In this document: one piece after another, positions 34,849 to 43,059 of the stretch
How the letters are laid out: each line of letters begins with the position of its first letter
How positions within the stretch are numbered: the first letter of the stretch is position 1
The notes under the pieces: model-generated
The model's database searches: none
What the model was told of the DNA's origin: nothing
The model's input: only the letters and a program-made list of their open reading frames with translations
Source of the DNA: Bin87 sp965116565
GTDB lineage: Bacteria; Chloroflexota; Dehalococcoidia; Lucifugimonadales; UBA3495
Length of the DNA: 64,000 nt
NCBI GenBank assembly: GCA_965116565.1
Contig: OZ220699.1
Coordinates: 1,178,001 to 1,242,000, forward strand
Direction: 5' to 3'
Program-made: the position numbers and the translations under genes

Positions 34849-35532
34849 TCAGGGCTTGATGATGGTGGCGATCAGTTTATAGGCGTAACCTTCGAACGGT
34901 TCGCCGAGGCTGACGACGAGATATCGTCCACCGACATGATAATCGCGATACGACAATTCTACAGAACCGCTTTCGCTCTCGGGATCGGTTATTCGAAAAC
35001 AATATTCATCGCCGAGATAGTCAAAACTGCCTCGAAGTATGGGGTAATCAGCGCTGGGACGCGACGGTTCGGCAACAGTTACGGTCAAGGAGTCAACCTT
35101 GATGAGCCGGAGCGAATCGCCGATGGATGAAGTTTCCTCGATGGGAACACGGTCGTTTTTCCCTGCATGGGTATTGTGGCCGTTTATCCAAAGAAGTTCG
35201 TCCCGGTCGGTTAGCGAATGCAGGTCATTCCAGGTTGCCTGCGCGATTTTGGTCCAGCGGCGATCGGGATTGAGCAACCAATTTTCCCGCTGGTAGGTCT
35301 TTGGACGGGGACTGAGCAACGGCACGTCAATCACGTCGAGAACTTTTGGATCCTCGCCGTCAACGTAGCAACGTTCTCGCGGTGATACTTCCTCGTCGTC
35401 GCGGGCGCTGACTGGACGGAGCCAGCCTCCGCGGTGTCCATCCGGCAGCAGTTCTTTGCCGGCCACACAGCGACCTCCCCTCTTTCGAGAGTTGGCGAGG
35501 CAGATGATGCGCTTGACGTTGGCGTTGGACAT
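34849..35532 (-). CDS. Putative nucleic-acid-modification protein with dual OB folds
   Basis: 227 aa. It starts RIICLANSRKRGGRCVAGKE and continues GGWLRPVSARDDEEVS, DVIDVPLLSPRPKTYQRENW and LGDEYCFRITDPE, a layout I recognise (moderate certainty) as the dual-OB family reported beside DUF488 proteins in proposed DNA or RNA base-modification systems. The first gene of a tight three-gene set. An unstructured stretch of about 600 bp lies upstream. Confidence 0.65.
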   Translation of the reverse strand: MSNANVKRIICLANSRKRGGRCVAGKELLPDGHRGGWLRPVSARDDEEVSPRERCYVDGEDPKVLDVIDVPLLSPRPKTYQRENWLLNPDRRWTKIAQATWNDLHSLTDRDELLWINGHNTHAGKNDRVPIEETSSIGDSLRLIKVDSLTVTVAEPSRPSADYPILRGSFDYLGDEYCFRITDPESESGSVELSYRDYHVGGRYLVVSLGEPFEGYAYKLIATIIKP

Positions 35533-36139
35533 GAACTGAAAGACCTCTTGGATAGTTAACTGAGCAGATTGCCGTCAGCGCGAGACATGCGGGGTTCAAC
35601 GCGGCCCCGACCGGCCTGTTCCGCGGAAAATGGTCGTGCCCGCGGAACTTTCGCCCAGCGCTCCGACGTTCTTGAATACACCACCCCGGGCCAACGTTTT
35701 TATTGACAAGGCTCTCACAACAACAATCATTGTCGTGGACGCCGGCGTCGGCCACTGTAGCCGCGAATTATCAATAGGTCGCGTGCAGTCGCCTTTCAGG
35801 AGTCAGCGCGTCTTCTGCCGGCACAAAGTGTGACGCCGCACAGACTTAATACTCGTCGGCCTCATCGACTGAGCGGCTTAAACCGTGTTGCGCGGGTTCG
35901 GCATCCTGGATCGCAAGGTATGTATATGGGAATTGCAACGAAGCCCCATAGCCGGCGCTGTCGATGCAGAGGGCGTGTGGGGCGGTCATGATTCTTGCCT
36001 CAGGATGGGTTTGATATTGACTTCCTTCCTACCCATGCCTTGCGCTTCATACCAGTGGATTTCGACTCGCTGAATTATACCATCGGGTAATTTTGAGCGA
36101 ACCAGACCTTTGAGTTTCGGCAATCTCACCGGTGCCGAC
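35533..36139. other. Intergenic region, no gene seen
   Basis: About 600 bp between the dual-OB gene and an IS630 fragment. Only short overlapping frames of poor composition. It presumably holds the promoter for the leftward DUF488 cluster. Confidence 0.5.
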
Positions 36140-36406
36140 CTAAACCGAAGCCAAGGTGAGATCTACATGGTCGGGGTGGAGAGGGTTGGCTTGGGAGTCG
36201 CCAATCAATTCGTCGGCTTTGGCTTGCAGCACGGTTCGGCAGCGGCGTTTGACTTCTTGGTGTCGCTGGGTCAGATCGGCGAAAAAGCCGCCCACTTTCT
36301 CCCGGACTGCGGCACGGGTTCCCAGGCACTGGTTGGCCGTTGCTTCCTGGCGCACCCAGCCCCAGATGGCCTCGTCAGCGTTGAAGTCTGGACTGTAGCA
36401 TGGCAG
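36140..36406 (-). pseudogene. IS630-family transposase, C-terminal fragment
   Basis: About 88 codons homologous to the end of an IS630/Tc1-like transposase: LPCYSPDFNADEAIWGWV (containing the final Glu region) and HPDHVDLTLASV at the end. The 5' part is missing; the homology stops at 36406, beside the end sequence of the IS4-like element. Confidence 0.75.
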
Positions 36407-36412
36407 AGCCTG

Positions 36413-37775
36413 CCCGTACTCGATACCTGACAGGGATATGTAAAGGGTTGTTTAGGAGGGGGCATTGCGGATGACTTGGATGTTGGGACTGGGTTCCGGC
36501 CAAGGTTCCGGCAGCAGCCAAACTCGACGCCAGAGCCGGCCCTGGTACAGCAACCGCCGCAGCCAGTTCATGCCATACCGGATTACGCTGACCTTTCTTG
36601 CCGGTTGGTGGCCAGGGTTGCCGCGCTGCTGGGGAGACGGCGTTCGAGGCGGCGTCCGCAGTTGGCTGGGGGCTATTGCTCGTTCATGGGCCTCCTCCAC
36701 CCGGGTTCCATAGGCCAGGGCCAGCAGCGCGGTTACCGACAGCACCAGCCAATGGCGGGAGATGCGCGCGGGGTCGGTCCGCCGGGTCTTATGCCATTGC
36801 CAGCCCAGGCTCTTGATGGCCTTGAAACCCAGTTCGATCCAGAAACGCAGGGCATACCAACTCACCCCAACCGCCTCCGGTGGCTGGTCGGTCAGTATGA
36901 TCCACGGTTCCAGTTGATCGGCGTGCCAGACCACCAGCAGGGTGCAACGGCGTTTGGCTCTGCCCTTGAAGGCGGTGCCACTACCCACCCACGCGGCATC
37001 GGGACGGGAGACGAAGGCTTGGGCGAGCAGTCGCTGGCCGCCCTCGGCGCAGAAGGTGATGTTTTTCGGGTATCTGACGTAGGGATGCCAGCCTTGCGCT
37101 CGGATCTGACGCCACAATTTGGGACTGGTCAGGCCTCGGTCGCACAGCACGATTACGGTCAGTTCTCCGGGCACTGCTGGAGCCAGGGCTTGCAGCAACT
37201 CCACTATCGGGTCCATCCAGCCCCCGGGACGCTTGGCGGGCAGGATGCGCCAGGCCACGGGAATAGCACAGCCTCGGTAGAGCACGCTGATCACGATGGC
37301 GGCAGTGTCATCCCCTTTCAGTGTCGGGTCAATGGCCAAAGCCAAGCGGTTGCCACACCACCAGGACAGCACCCACTTCAGCAGCGGGGCGAAGCAGAGG
37401 CTCACGTCCAGTTCCGTCCGGCAGGGGCGTGCCCGGTCGCTGCCGTCGTAGAGCCATTCCCGCAGGTACTGGCGCAGGCTGTTCCAACTGCCCCAGGGCG
37501 AGAGCGCGGCGGCAACGGCGTTCTGGCAGGCGCTGCCCGCCCAGATGGCTCCGCAAACCCACAGTGCCAGGCCGGTCAATTGTGGCTGGGAGAGGTGCGG
37601 CAAATGCGTGCTGATCGTCTGCTGCATCTGATAGCACTCTCTGGGAAGGCGCATCGCAGGTCTCCGGCGTTTGGTCGTGTCATAACCAAAATGCCGGATA
37701 CCAATGTGCCTTCCCGAGCTAAACACAGGACTGATTTCGGCCCTTACATACCCCTCTCAGGTATCAAGTACGGGG
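36413..37775 (-). mobile_element. IS4-like insertion sequence
   Basis: About 1.36 kb with imperfect 35-bp inverted ends (36413-36447 and 37741-37775), both of the form CCCGTACTYGATACCTGA... and ...ATGTAARGG. It carries one transposase. It has cut into an IS630 gene on its left side. The same end sequence recurs as isolated pieces at 47010-47055 and 22568-22590. Confidence 0.65.
36452..37654 (-). CDS. DDE transposase, IS4-like
   Basis: 400 aa from the ATG at 37654. The DDE triad is visible: Asp in LALAIDPTLKGDD, Asp in TVIVLCDRGLTSPKLW, and Glu in RFWIELGFKAIKSLGWQWHKTR (YREK-like). It ends in a Pro-rich tail. The frame is intact, so the element may be active. The family is assigned from motif pattern only. 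Confidence 0.78.
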   Translation of the reverse strand: MRLPRECYQMQQTISTHLPHLSQPQLTGLALWVCGAIWAGSACQNAVAAALSPWGSWNSLRQYLREWLYDGSDRARPCRTELDVSLCFAPLLKWVLSWWCGNRLALAIDPTLKGDDTAAIVISVLYRGCAIPVAWRILPAKRPGGWMDPIVELLQALAPAVPGELTVIVLCDRGLTSPKLWRQIRAQGWHPYVRYPKNITFCAEGGQRLLAQAFVSRPDAAWVGSGTAFKGRAKRRCTLLVVWHADQLEPWIILTDQPPEAVGVSWYALRFWIELGFKAIKSLGWQWHKTRRTDPARISRHWLVLSVTALLALAYGTRVEEAHERAIAPSQLRTPPRTPSPQQRGNPGHQPARKVSVIRYGMNWLRRLLYQGRLWRRVWLLPEPWPEPSPNIQVIRNAPS

Positions 37776-38215
37776 TGACGTCATTTTTGGGAAATCCCGC
37801 TCAAATCCGCTCATTTCGTTTCATTCAAGTAGGGCCGGGAGCGGGTGGTGGGGATGAGATGATGGTGGATTGGGCGGGTTTTGGGGGCGGTATTGGTGGT
37901 TTTGGCGGGCCCGTGAGCGGGTCTGGGGGGACCGGGATGGTGGTTTGGTTGGGAGGATCACGTAGTTCGATGGTACGGAGTTCTATGGTAAGGATGGGCA
38001 GCGGTCAGGGGCAAGGGAGTAATGTCGTCGCAACTGTTCACGTTTGAGGTGTCCTTCTAACACCAAGACCGTCATACCGGCCTTGAGCCGGTATCCAGAA
38101 AATATTTCCCCCGCTCACCTCTCCCAATCTCCGGACTGTAAGCGTCTTCGCCCATTCGCCGGTGAGGCATCCACAACAGGCAAACCCATCAACTGTGAAC
38201 AGTTCCGGAAATCCA
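37757..38215. repeat. Mosaic of intergenic repeats (copy B)
   Basis: It contains, in order, the inverted block related to 22430-22590, the inverted 15-bp repeat block (two units), and in direct orientation the ATACCGGC hairpin block related to 21620-21790. It follows directly on the right end of the IS4-like element and ends before the gamma-glutamyltransferase gene. Confidence 0.7.
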
Positions 38216-38305
38216 CCGGTGTGCCTTTCGACTTGGCAGGCCGTGTATCATTACCCATCAAACCACAAACGCAATTCACGACGTACTTGTAACGGAGGCC
38301 AAACC

Positions 38306-39943
38306 ATGTCCATCACCAACCTGACCCGCAGCGCCGTCCACGCTCAGAACGGCATGGTCTGCTCCGATTCTCCCATCGCCGCCGCCACGGGACTCTGCGT
38401 CCTGCAGGAGGGCGGCACCGCGTTCGACGCCGCTCTCGCCGTCGCCGCCGTGGAAGCCGTCACCCTCGTCCCCAAATGCGGACTCGGCGGCGACTCGTTC
38501 ATCCTCGCCTACGACGCATCCACCCAAACGGTCACCAACATCAACAGCAGCGGCATCGCCGGTTCCGGCGCCGAGGCCAACTACTACCGCAACCAGGGCC
38601 TCGCCCTCATGCCCATCACCGGCCCCCACTCCGTCTCCGTCCCCGGCGAAGCCGCCGCGTGGGAGGTTATGCACCGCAATTTCTGCACCATGCCCATGCC
38701 GGATCTTGTGGCCCCGGCCATCCGCTACGCCGAGCAGGGCTTCCCCGTCCCCGCCGGTATTGCCCGATCCTTCGCCGGCAGCGCTGAACTCCTGGCCCGG
38801 CACACCGCCACCGCGGACATCTACCTGCGCAACGGCCGGCCGCCCCGCGAGGGCGAGATCCTGGCCAACCCCGACCTCGCCAACTCCCTTCGCCGCGTGG
38901 CGGAGGGCGGCGCCGACGCCTACTACCGCAGCGATCTGACCACCCAGTTGGTCGCCGGACTCAACCAGGCCACCGCCGATGGCGGGCTGTTCTCCGAGTC
39001 CGATTTCGCCGGCCACTACGCCGACCTGTGCGAACCCATCAGTACGACCTACCGGCAGCACACCGTGTACCAGACCCGGCCGCCGTCCCAGGGCTTTCTC
39101 CTCCTCGAGATGCTCAACATCGTCTCCGGCCACGACCTCACCTCCATGACTCCCAATTCGGCCGACGCCATACACCTCCTAGTCGAGGCCAAGAAGATCG
39201 CCTACTCCGACCGCAACCGCCTCGCCGGCGATCCCAATTTCGTCGAATGGCCTTTGGACGGCCTGCTCTCCATGGAGTACGCCGACATGCGCCGCGACCA
39301 GATTTACCCCTTCCAGGCCGGCGCCGAGGTCCGCCCGCTCGTCCCAACCAACGGCCTTGGCGACACCACATACTTCTGTGTCGCCGACGGCGCCGGCAAT
39401 GCCGTCAGTTGGATCCACAGCCTGTCCAACGGCTTCGGTTCCGGCGTGGTCGCTCCGGGCACTGGCGTCCTGTTCAATAACCGCGCCGGCCGTGGCTTCA
39501 GCCTCGAACCCGACCATCCCAACGTCGTCGCCCCAGGCAAGCGGACCATGCACACCCTCAACTGCTACCTCACCACCGTCAACGACGAGGTATCCATCGT
39601 CGGCGGCACCCCCGGCGGCGACCTCCAGCCCCAGGTCGGCATCCAGATGCTTACCAAGCTAATCGACGGAGGACTTCAACCCCAAGATGCTGCTGAATCA
39701 CCACGCTGGTTCAGCTTCCCGGGCACAGACCCGGCCACCATCAACCGCGCCGGCGAGTTGCGCCTGGAAATGGGTATGCCCGACGACGCCGTCCGCGATC
39801 TCACGCGCATGGGACACAATGTCGTCCAGAACTCCCTCGGCTCGTACCATGGCAACGTGCAGTTGATCGTCCGCGATGGGCGCCGCGGCGTCCTGACCGG
39901 CGCATCCGACCCTCGCGGCGACGGTCAGGCCGTCGGCTTTTAG
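38306..39943 (+). CDS. Gamma-glutamyltransferase family protein
   Basis: 545 aa. An Ntn-hydrolase that self-cleaves before the catalytic Thr354 in GDTTYFCVADGAGNAVS (the usual TTHF/Y site) to give the small subunit. It cleaves gamma-glutamyl bonds of glutathione or related amides. The N-terminal part has GGTAFDAALAVAAVEAVTL and GLGGDSFIL; glycine-rich GGTPGGD near the end. No signal peptide is seen, so a cytoplasmic, acylase-like role is possible. ACGGAGG precedes the ATG at 38306. Confidence 0.9.
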   Translation: MSITNLTRSAVHAQNGMVCSDSPIAAATGLCVLQEGGTAFDAALAVAAVEAVTLVPKCGLGGDSFILAYDASTQTVTNINSSGIAGSGAEANYYRNQGLALMPITGPHSVSVPGEAAAWEVMHRNFCTMPMPDLVAPAIRYAEQGFPVPAGIARSFAGSAELLARHTATADIYLRNGRPPREGEILANPDLANSLRRVAEGGADAYYRSDLTTQLVAGLNQATADGGLFSESDFAGHYADLCEPISTTYRQHTVYQTRPPSQGFLLLEMLNIVSGHDLTSMTPNSADAIHLLVEAKKIAYSDRNRLAGDPNFVEWPLDGLLSMEYADMRRDQIYPFQAGAEVRPLVPTNGLGDTTYFCVADGAGNAVSWIHSLSNGFGSGVVAPGTGVLFNNRAGRGFSLEPDHPNVVAPGKRTMHTLNCYLTTVNDEVSIVGGTPGGDLQPQVGIQMLTKLIDGGLQPQDAAESPRWFSFPGTDPATINRAGELRLEMGMPDDAVRDLTRMGHNVVQNSLGSYHGNVQLIVRDGRRGVLTGASDPRGDGQAVGF

Positions 39944-39946
39944 CCA

Positions 39947-41149
39947 ATGCTCCGAATCAGCAGGATCCGCGCGCCAGGAAAACCGTTTACCTTCGGTGCG
40001 TTGGCGTGCATCCTGCTGGTCATCTCGTTCGTCGCCTGCTCACCCCAGGTAGAATTCAGGAACGTTGAGGTCACTCGGCAAGTCCCGGTGACTCGCGAGG
40101 TCCCAGTCACCGTCGAGCACACCAGCACCGTCGAGGTGACCCGTGAGGTGCCGGTCACCCGGGAAATCCCCGTCACCGTTCAGGTGCTCACCACGGTGGA
40201 AACCCCCGTTACTCGGAAGGTCGAGGTGACCAGTGAGGTGCCGGTCACCCGAATCGTCGCCGCCACCCCACGACCAACGGCCACGCCTTTGCCTCCCACG
40301 CCCGTGCCAACACCGGTTCCGACACCTGCACCGCCTGCATCTCAATCCAAACTGGGGAACTGGCGGTTGGAGCAGGATTTCCACGCCCGCCGCGAGGTTG
40401 CAATCTTCCGGAACGACGCGATCTTCCACGAACCCTTGCCCGACCCTCCCGAGCTTGTATTCCTCTGCGACAACCGTGGCTATCGTTCCATGTACATCGA
40501 TTGGCGTCATCCGGTGATAGGCGTCATCGACACCAGTATCACCCCCTACGCCAGCGACCCCTTCGATATCTACCGGCAGGTGGACGCCAACGTCCTCCTG
40601 TCCGATTACGCCCGACGGCTGCACAAGTTCGTCGACGGCATCCGCCTCCAACCCAGGGACAACGGCCGTTTCGCCGACCTGTGGCGCGTCATCCAGAGAG
40701 AATACGACCTCCACGATCTCACCTCGGCCGAGGACCTGCTGGCGTACCAGGACATGGAAGAACCCGAGGAAACCGGCGCGCCGGATGATACCAACGCCGA
40801 CGATGAAATCATCCTGTCGCCCAATCGCGGCACGGCTCTCATCCAGCTCGATTTCGTCGTGGAGATACCCCGTTTCCTTAGGGAAGACTGGTATCGCCCG
40901 TCTGTCCGCGCCAACATCCGCAGCAACTGGCGCGTCCTGCCCAATCAACGCACCCTCATGGGCGACGGCCCCATCGGCTCCGTCAACCAGGCCTACCAGT
41001 CCATCGCCCCGCCAAGCTCCGACGAGGACAGCCTGCGTGTGATCACCGCATCCGTCGCGGAGCCTGATCAGCCTGTGGACCTATTCGCCAAATGGGAGGT
41101 CACCGGGCTTGACCGTGCCCTCGAACACTGCCGTGACTTTGGCAATTAG
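39947..41149 (+). CDS. Lipoprotein with VTREVPVTRE repeats
   Basis: 400 aa. The signal ends at FVAC with lipidation Cys31, then about 70 residues of near-repeats VTREVPVTRE/VTVEHTSTVE, a Pro/Thr linker PTPVPTPVPTPAPP and a C-terminal domain of about 250 residues with no known family. The repeat region is typical of Chloroflexota envelope proteins and was probably built by slippage. It begins just 3 nt after the gamma-glutamyltransferase stop. Confidence 0.75.
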   Translation: MLRISRIRAPGKPFTFGALACILLVISFVACSPQVEFRNVEVTRQVPVTREVPVTVEHTSTVEVTREVPVTREIPVTVQVLTTVETPVTRKVEVTSEVPVTRIVAATPRPTATPLPPTPVPTPVPTPAPPASQSKLGNWRLEQDFHARREVAIFRNDAIFHEPLPDPPELVFLCDNRGYRSMYIDWRHPVIGVIDTSITPYASDPFDIYRQVDANVLLSDYARRLHKFVDGIRLQPRDNGRFADLWRVIQREYDLHDLTSAEDLLAYQDMEEPEETGAPDDTNADDEIILSPNRGTALIQLDFVVEIPRFLREDWYRPSVRANIRSNWRVLPNQRTLMGDGPIGSVNQAYQSIAPPSSDEDSLRVITASVAEPDQPVDLFAKWEVTGLDRALEHCRDFGN

Positions 41150-41228
41150 CCGCTCAGGGAGCCCATTCCCTGAACGGACACTGACCCCAACACCCTGCCT
41201 GCTGCAACGGGCGTCCCCGGAGTTTTCG

Positions 41229-42413
41229 ATGACCGACCACCCTCCGAATCCCCTTGACTGCAACCCCACCAGGGCAGTTTGGCTGGTACCGTTGGCGCTC
41301 ATCATTATCGCCGTCGGCTTGGCGTGTCAGCCCGCCGGGCCAGCCGTGCCGACCATCCCCGCCCTCACCCCTCCCCCTCCACCGACCCCACCGCCAGCCG
41401 CTTCCCAAACTCTCGGATCCCAGACGGCCCAACCCACGCCGACGCTGCAACCGGTGACCGCCCGGTCGCCGAACCCAACCGCTGCCCCAACCCCGGACGC
41501 CTCCGTAAGCCCGGCTCCAACGCGGTCGGCTGTGCCAACCACTCCTCCCGCCCCGACCCTCTCCGCAACGGCGTCCTTCGACGCGGCGGACCGGTTGAAC
41601 GGCCTGATTGACCAATTGCTGCAACCCCGTGAGGTCAAGGCCGATGCCGTGTGGTCATCGTTCATCACCATCCGCACGTCCTCGCTCATTGGCTTTGATG
41701 AGACCCAGGCAGTGGAAATCCGGGTCAAGATGCTCGAAATGTGGCATACGGGCAACGACTGCTATGCCGCCTTGGAGGATGAGATCGGTTCGCTGGAGCA
41801 GGGTCGGCACCTGACCCTCATAGAGTATCCGCAATTCCTGGAGTACGCTTACGCGAAGCTGTCCCCCTGCCTTGATCTTCAGATCTCCCTGATCGAGCCC
41901 GGCCAGTTCTTCGCGAACCCGCCCGAGGTCCGGGCCGAGCGAATCGCCAGATGGTTCGACTCCGCCTGGCAGGACGACAGCGGCCAACTGGGAGATTTGG
42001 CCCCCACTTGCCGCGAATCCTTCTACGCTTACCTGCCTGACGTGGTGGAGGCCACCGACCCCGCCGGTTTCGACGTCGTTTGGAACACGGCGTTGTCCGG
42101 ACAGGTCCAATGCCTGATGGCGGCGACGCAGCACGATTTGGGCTACCTGATGGACCCCCAAGCTTTGTTTGACCTGCCCCCGAACCAGTGGCCCGAAATG
42201 ATCGCCCTGTACACCACCATCACCGGCCACATCCTGGCCATCGGCATGGGCCGGGATTACGACCCGTGCTGGTCCGATTTTGAAGCCCGTATTCCGGCGG
42301 TGGCCGCGTCCCGGACCATGGGCGAAATGTCCCTGGCCCATGACTCCGCCATGGAATCGCTGGCAGAATGTGTGCACCAACTGCCGCTTACCAACCGGTT
42401 CAACGGTCAATGA
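41229..42413 (+). CDS. Lipoprotein with Pro/Thr-rich linker, unknown domain
   Basis: 394 aa. The signal peptide ends in LAC (Cys33), followed by about 100 residues of Pro/Thr/Ala-rich linker and a helical domain (residues about 130-390) with several conserved-looking Cys. The ATG at 41229 is chosen because the signal sequence follows; the longer frame from 41109 overlaps the previous gene. It does not resemble any family I recognise. It is a neighbour of the 39947 lipoprotein, and the two may be a surface pair. Confidence 0.7.
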   Translation: MTDHPPNPLDCNPTRAVWLVPLALIIIAVGLACQPAGPAVPTIPALTPPPPPTPPPAASQTLGSQTAQPTPTLQPVTARSPNPTAAPTPDASVSPAPTRSAVPTTPPAPTLSATASFDAADRLNGLIDQLLQPREVKADAVWSSFITIRTSSLIGFDETQAVEIRVKMLEMWHTGNDCYAALEDEIGSLEQGRHLTLIEYPQFLEYAYAKLSPCLDLQISLIEPGQFFANPPEVRAERIARWFDSAWQDDSGQLGDLAPTCRESFYAYLPDVVEATDPAGFDVVWNTALSGQVQCLMAATQHDLGYLMDPQALFDLPPNQWPEMIALYTTITGHILAIGMGRDYDPCWSDFEARIPAVAASRTMGEMSLAHDSAMESLAECVHQLPLTNRFNGQ

Positions 42414-42525
42414 GCCCGGCTCCCGATGTCCGCGCGGGCTACGCGTTGCCAACCCCCTCGAACCTCTTTCGGCCTTCCATCGTCGCTCTGCGTGCCATAT
42501 GCCCGCCGATAGCGCCGCTGCGCCG

Positions 42526-43059
42526 TCAGGGATTGGGAAAGTAATATACCGCCGGCAGCCCCCGGTATCGCTCGTCCAGGTCCATGCCGTAACCCACTAC
42601 GAAATGGTTGGGAATCGTGAATCCCACGTAGTCGTACTCCACCTCCACCTCCCTGCGGTCCGGCTTGTCCAGCAACGTGCAGTAGCGTAGCGACGCCGGC
42701 CCCATTTCGTTCAGAAACTTGCTCACGGCCACGCACGTATGCCCAGTATCCGCAATATCGTCCACGATCAAAACGTGCCGCCCCGCGATCGCTCCTTCCG
42801 CTACCGTGCTATCCACGCGTACCGAACCCGACGATTCCGTGCCGCTGCCGTAACTGCTGGCCCGCAGGAACTCCAGGCGGTGCACGCTCGCCTGTAACTC
42901 ACGGAGCAGGTCCGAGGTGAATATCGTCGCGCCCTTGAGCACGCAAACGAGCACCAGTCCGGTGCTCGCGTAGTCTCGGTCAATCTGCCGGGCCAGTTTG
43001 CTGACGGCTGATCTCAACTCCTCTTGAGAGATAAGCAGGGTCAACCCGTCAGCAGGCAT
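42526..43059 (-). CDS. hpt: Hypoxanthine phosphoribosyltransferase
   Basis: 177 aa. Salvages hypoxanthine and guanine using PRPP. The PRPP loop is HVLIVDDIADTGHT, with the N-terminal LVCVLKGATIF and C-terminal YDYVGFTIPNHFVVGYGMDL, all standard. Its start codon shares one base with the gyrB stop (TAATG), so the two are translationally coupled. Cytoplasmic. Confidence 0.94.
   Translation of the reverse strand: MPADGLTLLISQEELRSAVSKLARQIDRDYASTGLVLVCVLKGATIFTSDLLRELQASVHRLEFLRASSYGSGTESSGSVRVDSTVAEGAIAGRHVLIVDDIADTGHTCVAVSKFLNEMGPASLRYCTLLDKPDRREVEVEYDYVGFTIPNHFVVGYGMDLDERYRGLPAVYYFPNP

Noticed and set aside
36476..38047. 523-aa plus-strand frame
   Set aside because: Antisense to the IS4-like transposase and then repeat DNA.
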